A stretch of DNA of 64,000 bases, taken from positions 372,001 to 436,000 of the forward strand of contig JAKVKU010000001.1 in the NCBI GenBank assembly GCA_022484695.1, given 5' to 3'. Source of the DNA: Lactobacillus sp. Its GTDB lineage: Bacteria > Bacillota > Bacilli > Lactobacillales > Lactobacillaceae. Position 1 is the stretch's first letter; every line of letters starts with the position of its first letter. This document shows, piece by piece, positions 8,549-17,523 of this stretch. A program made the position numbers and the translations under genes. The notes under the pieces are model-generated. The model was given only the letters and a program-made list of their open reading frames with translations, was not told the DNA's origin and did not search any database.

Positions 8549-9082
8549 ATGAAAATTTATACCAAAGTGGGGGATGCCGGTTACACTCGGCAAGCCAGCG
8601 GCAAGATGGTCCCCAAGTTTGATCCACAAATTCAAGCCCTGGGCGACTTGGATGAACTGGAGACCTGGTTGGGTAATGTTTTAGCCCAACTATCAGCCCC
8701 CAACGCCGGCCTAGCACCGGAATTGCTACAAATCCAACGAAATTTGTATGCGTTACAAGCCGACATCAACATTAAGAACTCGAAACGCCTGGACCCCCAG
8801 GCGTTGCCAGCAATGGAAGCGCGCATCGATGCCATTACGCCCACGTTACCCGTGATCAAGGCGTTCATCTTACCCGGTGGCCAAGTCACCGGCGCCAACT
8901 TGCAGTACGCCAGAACCTTAGCCCGCCGCGCCGAGCGCAGTGTGGTGGCGTTACATACGCAACAAACAATTGACCCGGGTATTTTGAAATATTTAAACCG
9001 CCTATCCGATTATCTCTTCACCTTAGCCAGATATGCCAATTATCTGGATGGGTATACCGACATTCGGGCGGATCAGAAATAG
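8549..9082 (+). CDS. Cob(I)alamin adenosyltransferase, PduO type
   Basis: KIYTKVGDAGYT N-terminus, ARRAERSVVAL and LNRLSDYLFTLARYAN motifs. Confidence 0.9.
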   Translation: MKIYTKVGDAGYTRQASGKMVPKFDPQIQALGDLDELETWLGNVLAQLSAPNAGLAPELLQIQRNLYALQADINIKNSKRLDPQALPAMEARIDAITPTLPVIKAFILPGGQVTGANLQYARTLARRAERSVVALHTQQTIDPGILKYLNRLSDYLFTLARYANYLDGYTDIRADQK

Positions 9083-9086
9083 ATAC

Positions 9087-9134
9087 AAAACGGCTCCTGC
9101 CAAGTGATCATTCGCTTGCGGGGGTCGTTTTTTT
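9087..9134 (+). terminator. Rho-independent terminator
   Basis: AAAACGGCTCCTGC...GCGGGGGTCGTTTTTTT. Confidence 0.65.
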
Positions 9135-9307
9135 AGCTAGATTATGGTTAATAATACCATGAGCTAAAAATTAAATTAAAATAAGATTCTAATTATAAAA
9201 TAATTGCTCAATTTGTTATTTTAAGGTATATTTAAATTAGATACGCACCTTCGGAACTAGACCAACGCGTCGGATTTTTACCCTGTGGCTGACCCTAATA
9301 CAATCGG

Positions 9308-11476
9308 ATGACACCCATCGCATCAGAGGAGTGTAAGCCTATTAAAAAAATTGTTAGCGTTTTTTTAATCCTGATGGTCTTTTTTTCTGGGTTACTGGTC
9401 ATTAATCTAAATTTAACAAAAGAACAAGCTCGTATTTCACAACTTGAGACGACACCCACATCCTTTAAGATTTATGTTACCAATACCACACAGACACCAG
9501 CGGAAATGTTGCAATTTTTTGAAACCCTAAAAAATCAGCAACAGGTATCTATTGTTAGAAGTGATGTGACGGACAAGGGTGTGGTGAAGTCGGCAATTGT
9601 TGCCCCAGCCAGCTTTCCTTACGCTAATTTTTTCCAAACTAATCAACGTTTCTCGGTATTTCCAAAGGCGACCCAATTTTATAGCAATACTGCCCAAAAA
9701 AGCGCCGATCCTAAGCCGATTCTCACTTTTGGGAACCAATCGGTTGTGGTGCTCCAAAGTATGGTTAAATATTATCGTGATGACGCTAAATCTGCCAACG
9801 GTGTATACACGATTATCCCAGCCAAGTCCGCAGATGCCGAAAAATTAAAGCCAATATTGGCTGCGTTTTTTGGTATACCCCAGAAGATCTTAACAACGCC
9901 CGAAACGGCTACCACCCAGGGTTATGTTAATGAATATGTGCTTGCTTATTTAGTAGTGATTGGTATTTTAGCCCTACTGACGTTATTAAGTATTGTGGCA
10001 ATCCCCATGACCCAAGTTAAAACCATTGGCATTTGGAAACTAAATGGGTTCACCAACATGACGATTTTACAGCGTTTATTCCTGCTACCGGTTATTGTCA
10101 CGTTGGTTAGTGCCGTTATACTGGATATAACGGTCCACTTTTATTTCAATTATTTACCCACCCAATTTTTACAAATGCTGTTCTTATCCCAGTTAGGGGT
10201 TTTATTGATCTTAGGCTTGGCTATTTTAATTGCCACCGGTATTATATTCAGCATCACCATTGGGCGAATGCTAAAACAAGCCCTCAATTTTAAAGTCGGT
10301 ATTGGTCTGATGCTTGTCTTAAAAGTGCTGATGACGATTGTGACCACGGTATTGATCATTGCCGGTATGGCGAACGTTCGGGAAAGTCAAAAGGCCGATG
10401 CCACGTATCAACGGATTGCCAGTGAAGGAAACTATTTGGCAGTTAACAGAATCGGTTATACCACTGATGAGACATTTAAGAATGTTGAATTAAACAATGG
10501 CAAAAATGAAGCTGTCGTTGCCCAACTATTTCAAAAGTTAGAAGCGCAAACTAAGGCCCAATTTGTTAGGGGGGAAATCGTCAAGCCCGCGGTTAATTTC
10601 CAATCTCATACGCAAACAAAAGCTTTTCAAATGCTGAATCCGGGCGAATCTTTTCAAGTTGTGAAGGCTAATGCCAATTATTTAAAGCATGTCCATATGA
10701 ATAGCATAAAACCATCTACTGGCAACACACTGTTAGTGCCGATTGCCTTGAAATCGCAAGGTGAAAAAATTATGGGTCTAGGAAAGTTATTAGCTCATAG
10801 TGATCTGTCTTACGAGGCACAGCAGCAACAATCTGTAGATGGTATGCGGGTTAAGATTCGATATTATAACGACAAAAATATTCAAACGCGGGTTTTTATA
10901 GACAATGAGGTCAGGACTTTTCATAATCCTATTTTCCTAGTGATTAGTTCCAAGCAATCAGATCATTATAGTATGACAACGCTCACAGATACCAGCACCG
11001 CCGGCCCCATGCGTATCCCGAATACTAAGCATAACCGCCAAGTTTTAAAAAGACTGACTAGTCCGGCTGAATTACCAGGAATTAGATTACGTTTTGCAAC
11101 GGTTGGATCTATGGTCAATGACCAAGGGGATGCCTACCGGATGGGCTTTCAGCTGACATTGATGTTATTGGGCATTATTTTCGCCATATCCCTGATAGTC
11201 ACCGGATTTACCAGTGTGCTGTATTTTACGACCAATCGCTTGCGCCTTTCTATTTTACGAATTATGGGCATTAAGTTGGTCGACCGCTATCGAAACATCT
11301 TAATAATTTTGGTAGGAGCGTATTTGATTCAAATCGGTGTGGCTGTAGCAGTAGGGCGTTCTTTAATTGCCTTGGGGATTGGCTTAGCCCTAATGGTTGT
11401 CGACATCTTATTAATCCTGTTGATATTCATTTTCCAAGAGAATCGCAATTTGGTCCAGGTCTTAAAGGGGGAATGA
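9308..11476 (+). CDS. DUF1430/FtsX-like bacteriocin-associated integral membrane protein (ABC permease)
   Basis: FtsX-like topology with large extracellular domain, next to a MacB-type ATPase. Start uncertain: ATG 9308 or ATT 9341. Confidence 0.75.
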   Translation: MTPIASEECKPIKKIVSVFLILMVFFSGLLVINLNLTKEQARISQLETTPTSFKIYVTNTTQTPAEMLQFFETLKNQQQVSIVRSDVTDKGVVKSAIVAPASFPYANFFQTNQRFSVFPKATQFYSNTAQKSADPKPILTFGNQSVVVLQSMVKYYRDDAKSANGVYTIIPAKSADAEKLKPILAAFFGIPQKILTTPETATTQGYVNEYVLAYLVVIGILALLTLLSIVAIPMTQVKTIGIWKLNGFTNMTILQRLFLLPVIVTLVSAVILDITVHFYFNYLPTQFLQMLFLSQLGVLLILGLAILIATGIIFSITIGRMLKQALNFKVGIGLMLVLKVLMTIVTTVLIIAGMANVRESQKADATYQRIASEGNYLAVNRIGYTTDETFKNVELNNGKNEAVVAQLFQKLEAQTKAQFVRGEIVKPAVNFQSHTQTKAFQMLNPGESFQVVKANANYLKHVHMNSIKPSTGNTLLVPIALKSQGEKIMGLGKLLAHSDLSYEAQQQQSVDGMRVKIRYYNDKNIQTRVFIDNEVRTFHNPIFLVISSKQSDHYSMTTLTDTSTAGPMRIPNTKHNRQVLKRLTSPAELPGIRLRFATVGSMVNDQGDAYRMGFQLTLMLLGIIFAISLIVTGFTSVLYFTTNRLRLSILRIMGIKLVDRYRNILIILVGAYLIQIGVAVAVGRSLIALGIGLALMVVDILLILLIFIFQENRNLVQVLKGE

Positions 11477-11479
11477 CGA

Positions 11480-12127
11480 ATGCTGAAGATACAAAATTTA
11501 GTCAAAAAATATGGGCAAAAAACAGTGCTAAATGATTTTGATCTCAAAATTGATACCGGCGAAATGGTGGCCATTATGGGCGCCAGCGGCTCCGGCAAGT
11601 CAACGCTGCTCAATATTCTAGGCTTGATTGAAAATTTTGATGCAGGCACTTACGTTTTTGACGCAGAGACCAATGTTAAGCCCAATAGCCGTTTAGCTAA
11701 TAAGTTGATTCGGGAGAAAATCGGCTATATTTTCCAAAGTTTCGCCTTGATTGAAAATCAAACTGTTACACAGAATTTAGCAATCGCTCAGAAATACCTG
11801 AGAAGCAGCAAAGCTGAAAAGGGAACCCAAATCAAACAAGTATTGGCGACGGTGGGCTTAACCGGCTATCAGAGCCATAAGATCTATGAGCTGTCTGGTG
11901 GCCAGCAGCAACGGGTGGCCGTTGCCAGATGTCTCATCAAACCCAGTACGCTGATTCTTGCGGATGAACCCACTGGGTCGTTAGATGAAACCAATCGGGA
12001 CTTGGTCTTAAACGAAATTAAAACGATTAATCAATCCGGCAAAACAGTTGTGATCGTCACCCATGACCCCGCCGTAGCGGCGTTTTGTGATAGGACGATT
12101 GAATTGCCAATGCATGTAGAAGTTTGA
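11480..12127 (+). CDS. ABC transporter ATP-binding protein (lactococcin 972/MacB-type exporter)
   Basis: Walker A GASGSGKST, signature LSGGQQQRVAVAR, Walker B LILADEPTGSLD. Confidence 0.88.
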   Translation: MLKIQNLVKKYGQKTVLNDFDLKIDTGEMVAIMGASGSGKSTLLNILGLIENFDAGTYVFDAETNVKPNSRLANKLIREKIGYIFQSFALIENQTVTQNLAIAQKYLRSSKAEKGTQIKQVLATVGLTGYQSHKIYELSGGQQQRVAVARCLIKPSTLILADEPTGSLDETNRDLVLNEIKTINQSGKTVVIVTHDPAVAAFCDRTIELPMHVEV

Positions 12128-12152
12128 TGCTATTTTGATTTGACACAAACAT

Positions 12153-12198
12153 AAAGCGGCTAGACCGAAGTTTTCATAATTTCAGTCTAGCCGCTTTT
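12153..12198. terminator. Bidirectional terminator
   Basis: AAAGCGGCTAGAC...GTCTAGCCGCTTTT. Confidence 0.8.
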
Positions 12199-12310
12199 GG
12201 CGTTGCGTCGTAATTATTAAAATGTCCTGTTTTGCTATCTTGGTTGTATCAAAGAATGTGGGAAGGAAGAGCACTGTTACTGCCTGTGAAATAACATAAG
12301 TTCACCGTAA

Positions 12311-12517
12311 TTAGATGGTGAAATGCTTCTGCTGAATAATCTTCGATTGACGTTCATCAATGACATATTCATACAGAGCCTTGAAGACTGCCTTCTTAGC
12401 AGGATATTTTTCGTAAAGTGCATGATCCAATAATTCGGAGGTTGGTATCTTTTTTGCAGTTTCAAGTAAATCATTTAATTGCTGGTTATCGTTAAGCATG
12501 TTAGTTTTACCGGACAT
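12311..12517 (-). CDS. Small hypothetical protein (68 aa)
   Basis: Good RBS (AAGGGAG, 7 nt upstream on minus strand); no recognised family. Confidence 0.5.
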   Translation of the reverse strand: MSGKTNMLNDNQQLNDLLETAKKIPTSELLDHALYEKYPAKKAVFKALYEYVIDERQSKIIQQKHFTI

Positions 12518-12680
12518 TTGGACTCTCCCTTAACATCTGAATAAATTATTAAATGGTTCATTTAAATTGCTAGTGCTTCGTATTTACAGTTTAAAGAAAG
12601 TTGCGCAAAGTCGCAATGTTCAAATATTGCAAAGCAAAAATTGGCTCATAAAAATCCAACAATTAGGATCATTTTCAATC

Positions 12681-13934
12681 TTAACGGGCAAACTGTTGAA
12701 CTGATTTTGCGTTTTGCATATGCTTTAAGAAGTGATTATTAGAATATTGGAGCACGTTCTTTTCATAAGTCTTAACGGCAATATAGGTGAAGATGGCTAG
12801 GCTTACCACCGTGATTGTCAAACTTAAGAAGGCATGTGGTAAAGTTGTATGCCCCAGTGCAAGGCGTAGTGGCATTAGGCCAACATTGATAAACGGCAAG
12901 TAGCTTGCGATTTGGGTTATCACCGCATCATTGGATTGGGCCGATATTGCCAAAAAGAAGCCGATCATGCTTAGGGATGATACTGGCATCGTTGCGGAAT
13001 TGAGCTGGTCTTTACTTGAAACTGAGACGCCCATCATGGCAGCCAGTTCGACGAATAGCAGGATGTTAAAAATAAAAAATGCTGTGATGATCAAAGTCGT
13101 TATCGTAGGGATAATTGAAAAATCAACCGTAGCTGTCAGATGCCGAATAAAGGGCTGGTCTTTCAAGAAATGCCAAGCAAGGCTACCAGCAACAACATAG
13201 ACGGCTATTTGTGTGAGTAATAGACCTAAAACAGCAGTTATTTTAGCAAAGAATTGGGTCGTGGCACTTACTGAACTCATCAGAATCTCCATGATTCGCG
13301 AGTCTTTTTCATTTGCAATTTCTTGGGCAATCATCCCGCCATATATCGTAACGATCAAGGTCACCAAGAATGCAAAAATGATGGCCAGTTTGCGATTCGT
13401 GTTATCTGCTTGTGGATTGCGTTGTTGCGGTTTTCCAGAAGTAATATCGACAGTGCTGGTGGCCACGTGGGCAGGGGTTAACAACTGCTGGCTTTCCGTG
13501 GTGCTTAAGTGCAGGTCTTTGGCCATTTTGGCTTGTTTTAATTGGGTCACCAGGCTATCAAGTTGTTGTGTATTTACAGCGGCTTTGCTGTCACTACGGG
13601 CAGTATAGGTAGCCTTAATTGCTGGTGAAGTTTTGATAGACAAAATGCCGTCGATTTTTTGGGCAATTAAGGCCTGCTTTGCTTTGATAGGTGTGCTCAA
13701 GGTAAAGTCAGCAGTGCCTGCTTGCTGTTTTGGAAAATTTAGAATACTGGCGTTATCTGAAACCACAGCTATTTTAGGCGTCGTGGCGGTTCGATTCATA
13801 AATAAACTAATACCGGCGATTATCGCGATAAATATAATGGGTGAGAGTACTAAAAAGAGCCAGGCACCACTTTTGAGATTCTTCCTGTAAACTTGGCCGG
13901 TCATAATCCAAAATTTATGCATCCTCGACACCAA
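12681..13934 (-). CDS. ABC-2 type transporter permease (NatB-like)
   Basis: Six TMs with large N-terminal extracellular domain; partner ATPase immediately upstream. Confidence 0.85.
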   Translation of the reverse strand: MVSRMHKFWIMTGQVYRKNLKSGAWLFLVLSPIIFIAIIAGISLFMNRTATTPKIAVVSDNASILNFPKQQAGTADFTLSTPIKAKQALIAQKIDGILSIKTSPAIKATYTARSDSKAAVNTQQLDSLVTQLKQAKMAKDLHLSTTESQQLLTPAHVATSTVDITSGKPQQRNPQADNTNRKLAIIFAFLVTLIVTIYGGMIAQEIANEKDSRIMEILMSSVSATTQFFAKITAVLGLLLTQIAVYVVAGSLAWHFLKDQPFIRHLTATVDFSIIPTITTLIITAFFIFNILLFVELAAMMGVSVSSKDQLNSATMPVSSLSMIGFFLAISAQSNDAVITQIASYLPFINVGLMPLRLALGHTTLPHAFLSLTITVVSLAIFTYIAVKTYEKNVLQYSNNHFLKHMQNAKSVQQFAR

Positions 13935-14811
13935 CCTTTGTTTTAAAAATTTCAGTTAATGATGGCGTCGTTTGGCGAAATTCGGGGATATAGCCGTTTT
14001 TAGTAGCCGCGTTAAAAATCGTTTCCCCAATTTCTGGCGAAGCGAGTGTTAACTCATATTGATGGTGCCGTTTCACAATATGAGTGACGCCTTTGAAAGC
14101 CAGTAGTTCTTCGGCACTGAGGTTTGATTCAATAAATAGTTTGGTCCGGCCGAAACTATTCTGAATAGCTGCCAAGGTGCCACTTAAGACCGTTTTGCCA
14201 TGTTTCAACATCAATAACTTATCCGATATGGCCGCAACGTTCGCCATGTCATGACTGGAATAAATAATGCTTGAGCCTTGGTCCCGCAGGGCAATAATGC
14301 GGTCTTGAAGCAAACCGGCATTGACTGGATCAAGGCCGGAAAAGGGCTCATCTAAAATGATTAGCTTGGGTTTGTGGATCAAAGTGGTAATTAGCTGAAT
14401 TTTTTGTTGATTGCCTTTGCTTAAGTCTTTAACAACGCCGTTTAAATTACCTTTAACTTGCAGTTGGTCAAACCATTCGAACATACTTTGTTTAATTTCA
14501 GAGGTTTTCATGCCGTGAAGGCGGGCAAAATAGATAATTTGGTCTTGAATCTTCATTTTAGGATACAGACTACGTTCTTCGGGTAAATAGCCAATATTAT
14601 TAAAATCATTGGGGCCTATCCTTTTGCCATTCATACAGACTTGGCCCGTATCTGGTTTGAGAAAGCCTAGGATCATTCTGAAAGTCGTCGTCTTACCAGC
14701 ACCGTTTTGACCAATTAATCCCAATATTTCACCGGGTTCAAGGGTGAAACTTTCGTGGTCCACAACGATACTTGAATCAAATTTTTTTGTCAGCGAATTT
14801 ACTTGTAACAT
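13915..14811 (-). CDS. ABC transporter ATP-binding protein (NatA-like)
   Basis: GQNGAGKTT, LSKGNQQKIQL, LIILDEPFSGLDP; overlaps permease start. Confidence 0.9.
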   Translation of the reverse strand: MLQVNSLTKKFDSSIVVDHESFTLEPGEILGLIGQNGAGKTTTFRMILGFLKPDTGQVCMNGKRIGPNDFNNIGYLPEERSLYPKMKIQDQIIYFARLHGMKTSEIKQSMFEWFDQLQVKGNLNGVVKDLSKGNQQKIQLITTLIHKPKLIILDEPFSGLDPVNAGLLQDRIIALRDQGSSIIYSSHDMANVAAISDKLLMLKHGKTVLSGTLAAIQNSFGRTKLFIESNLSAEELLAFKGVTHIVKRHHQYELTLASPEIGETIFNAATKNGYIPEFRQTTPSLTEIFKTKVGVEDA

Positions 14812-14976
14812 CCGGTTCCCTCCTAGGTAATAGCACTGAGTTTGACGGGGATTGGAGTATTAAACGTTAGCCGCAAAGCAAGGTGAGTCCAGTTAGTGGC
14901 ACTTGCAACTAGTTGTATTTGTAGTGGCCTCTACAAGACACAGGTTACACCGTTAATTTCTAATTGTAAATACTTT

Positions 14977-15007
14977 ATTTAACAATTTGTTAAATATATT
15001 TAACAAT
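14977..15007. promoter_or_regulatory. TTTAACA/TGTTAAA repeat cluster (candidate operator)
   Basis: ATTTAACA-ATT-TGTTAAAT plus third copy ATTTAACAAT upstream of the ABC operon. Confidence 0.4.
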
Positions 15008-15188
15008 AAGCGTGTTTTATATGCCATTTAAGAAGGAATATTTAACATTGAAACTCGCCATTGCCGCCTTGCAGTGTCTGGCTATGAGCGGTGAAAGAAC
15101 AAGATATAAAACAAAAAGACCCTCGGAAAAATTTCCGAAGGTCGATCTTTACCTATTCTGATGATGTGGCTTAACCAGCACAGTTGAA

Positions 15189-15524
15189 TTAATATTTTTT
15201 ATCGAGGTAAATCAGCATACCGAGTTTTAACAGGACAGTCGCTAAAAGCGCAGCGATGATAATGATCAAGAGCGAAAGTGCACTGATGGGGCTGAATAGG
15301 AAAAATATGACAACGATTGCTAATAACGCCGTTTCAGTAAAGTTTTCTTGAAAGTAAGCCGTTTTGTAGAGAATAGCCTGACCACGCTCATCTTTTTTTA
15401 ACCGAGTAGTGAAGAAGAGACTGATGCTGTTAATGAGTAATAACAACAAGAAAAGGATGTATAGAGTATGCATAGATTTACCTCGATTCAAAATATGATT
15501 AAGATTTAATCTCCTGGAAAACAT
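15189..15524 (-). CDS. Small membrane protein (likely about 95-111 aa)
   Basis: Several TMs; directly downstream of the XRE regulator gene. Confidence 0.55.
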   Translation of the reverse strand: MFSRRLNLNHILNRGKSMHTLYILFLLLLLINSISLFFTTRLKKDERGQAILYKTAYFQENFTETALLAIVVIFFLFSPISALSLLIIIIAALLATVLLKLGMLIYLDKKY

Positions 15525-15699
15525 CAGTTATGGTAACATCAAACGCATTTGCAATCTTGAAAGCAAGTTCTAAGGACAAACCGTAACGCCCGTTTTCGAT
15601 GGAGGAGATGGTTTGTCTCGTTACACCAACCTTCTTGGCCAAGGTTTCTTGGCTCCATCTGCGCTCAGCCCTTAAAACGATAATTCTGTTTGTAATCAC
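15499..15699 (-). CDS. XRE-family HTH regulator (66 aa)
   Basis: RRWSQETLAKKVGVTRQTISSIENGRYGLSLELAFKIANAFDVTITDVF. GTG start at 15699 with AGAAAGGA RBS preferred over the longer track start. Confidence 0.85.
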   Translation of the reverse strand: MITNRIIVLRAERRWSQETLAKKVGVTRQTISSIENGRYGLSLELAFKIANAFDVTITDVFQEIKS

Positions 15700-15841
15700 A
15701 TGCGTGTTCCTTTCTACATAGATTGGAATGTTAACTATACTTGTCAATTAGTAACTTTATATTAACATTTCGCGGGTGCCAACTCAAGATTTTTGAATAA
15801 TATTTTGAAAAGTGTCTGTAGTAGTTGAGTAACTTAATGGA

Positions 15842-16678
15842 TCAAATTTTAGTATTAGCCACCAGCGCTTCGTGTGCTTTAATGTGGCTCAGGTAGGCTT
15901 TATTTTCAGATAAGAGCAGCAAGAATAAGGCTTCAATGGCCGTCATGGCTGCTACCCGGGAGAAGAAGTATTCGGATTGCAGAATTTTCTGGCGGACGGC
16001 GGTGGTGAGCTGTAGGTCGGCCTTTAAGCCGATGGGGGAGTCGGGGCGATTGGTGATGGCGATGACTAAGACGCCTTTTTCCTGGGCCACGGCGATTTGC
16101 TGCAGGAGGTCGCGGGTTTCCCCGGAGTTAGAAATCACCAACAAAACGGCGTCATGGGGCAGGTTCATGGTCTGAGCGACGGCGCTGGCGTAGGATTCTG
16201 AGGCAATGGTCAAGATGCCCAGCTGGTTGAATTTATACACCGCATCGGCCGCTACGGGGTAGGTGCCGTCTGCCCCCGCCACCTGGACCAAACTGGCGGC
16301 CTGCAAGGCTTTGAGGATTTTAGTCACCGTAGCGGGGCTGGTATTCCCCAGGGTGTTGGTGATCTCGGCGATTTTATTGGTGGCGATATTTTTTAGAGCT
16401 TGTTGCAGGTTACCGGCATCCACCTGTTGGTAGTAACTATTTTTGTCTTCGGAGACTTGGGCTAAGCGGATTTTCAGCTGGTGAAAGCCGGCTAAGCCTA
16501 AATTACGACAAAATCGCGACACAGAGGCATCGCTGACCTGGGCTGCTTTAGCCAATTGGGAAATTGTGACGTTCACCACTTGGGCCGGGTCTTTTAAAAT
16601 GGCCTGAGCAATTTTTTTATCCGTCGCCGATAGGGTTGGCAGTTTGCGATAGAGCACGTCTATAATATTTTCATCCAT
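15842..16678 (-). CDS. MurR/RpiR-family transcriptional regulator
   Basis: N-terminal HTH (AKAAQVSDASVSRFCRNLGLAGFHQLK) and SIS domain (VISNSGETRDLL). Confidence 0.9.
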   Translation of the reverse strand: MDENIIDVLYRKLPTLSATDKKIAQAILKDPAQVVNVTISQLAKAAQVSDASVSRFCRNLGLAGFHQLKIRLAQVSEDKNSYYQQVDAGNLQQALKNIATNKIAEITNTLGNTSPATVTKILKALQAASLVQVAGADGTYPVAADAVYKFNQLGILTIASESYASAVAQTMNLPHDAVLLVISNSGETRDLLQQIAVAQEKGVLVIAITNRPDSPIGLKADLQLTTAVRQKILQSEYFFSRVAAMTAIEALFLLLLSENKAYLSHIKAHEALVANTKI

Positions 16679-16706
16679 AAGATCGCCTCAAATTTAGTTT
16701 TGATGA

Positions 16707-16722
16707 TGTTTCACGTGGAACT
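16707..16722 (-). promoter_or_regulatory. Candidate parS (ParB-binding) site
   Basis: Plus strand TGTTTCACGTGGAACT; reverse complement AGTTCCACGTGAAACA differs at one base from B. subtilis parS TGTTCCACGTGAAACA. Intergenic. Confidence 0.75.
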
Positions 16723-16808
16723 TCTTAATCCAAATTTACCTTACATTTTCGCTGGATACAAGTCACGGATTGAGTTGACAAAAATAATTTCCTGAATTAT
16801 ATTAGTTA

Positions 16809-16823
16809 TGAAAATAAATTTCA
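16809..16823. promoter_or_regulatory. Candidate RpiR operator
   Basis: TGAAAATAAATTTCA imperfect palindrome in the rpiR/rpiA divergent region. Confidence 0.4.
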
Positions 16824-16855
16824 CAACTTGATGAATATTGAAAGGGGTTTTCAGT

Positions 16856-17521
16856 ATGGATGCGACGTTACAAGGGGCCATTACGTTACTGCAACCGGGG
16901 ATGACCGTCAGTTTAGGCGGGGGGAGTCATGTGTTGCAAGTGGCGGATTATTTGGCTAACCATCCCGAATTAGCATTAACATTATGTACACCTTCGGAAT
17001 TGACCCAGGCTTACTGCCAAGACTTGGGGTTAACGCTAACTGACTTCACCACTAAGATCGATGTGGGCTTTGATGGCTGCGACAGTGTGGATGCCAATTT
17101 AAATGTGTTGAAGAGTAACGGGGGTATCCATACTTCCGAAAAGTTGTACGCCCAGGCCACGGCCAATTACGTGATCTTGACCAATGCTGCGAAGGTCACA
17201 ACTATCTTAAATCCAAAATTTCCGTTATGCTTAGAGGTAGCGGGGGAAGCAGTTCCCCAAGTGCGGGATTTTGCCCAAAGTTTGGGGTTGCGAGTTGAAC
17301 GGCGCCAAGCCAGTAACATCATGGGTTATACCCGGACCAAGTATGGCAATCAGCTGTTGGATTGTTTTGCCCAGGATTGGGCTGAGATCCAGCGCATCAA
17401 TACCAAGTTGAGTGGTTATAACGGCGTTGTGGGGACCAGTTATTTTGCAGGCTTGGTCAACACGGTGCTGGCCACGGCGTCAGACGGGACTTTGCAGACC
17501 TATAGAAAGGAAGTTCAGTAA
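16856..17521 (+). CDS. rpiA: Ribose-5-phosphate isomerase A-like protein
   Basis: VDVGFDGCD-like motif (KIDVGFDGCDSVDANLNVLKSNGGIHTSEKLYA); RBS AAAGGGG before MDATLQ. Confidence 0.85.
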   Translation: MDATLQGAITLLQPGMTVSLGGGSHVLQVADYLANHPELALTLCTPSELTQAYCQDLGLTLTDFTTKIDVGFDGCDSVDANLNVLKSNGGIHTSEKLYAQATANYVILTNAAKVTTILNPKFPLCLEVAGEAVPQVRDFAQSLGLRVERRQASNIMGYTRTKYGNQLLDCFAQDWAEIQRINTKLSGYNGVVGTSYFAGLVNTVLATASDGTLQTYRKEVQ

Positions 17522-17523
17522 TT

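Noticed and set aside
15053-15160. Short TTG ORF with RBS (MKLAIAALQCLAMSGERTRYKTKRPSEKF...) in the intergenic region
   Set aside because: Runs through the terminator hairpin and lacks a coherent domain; possibly a relic, not supportable as a gene.
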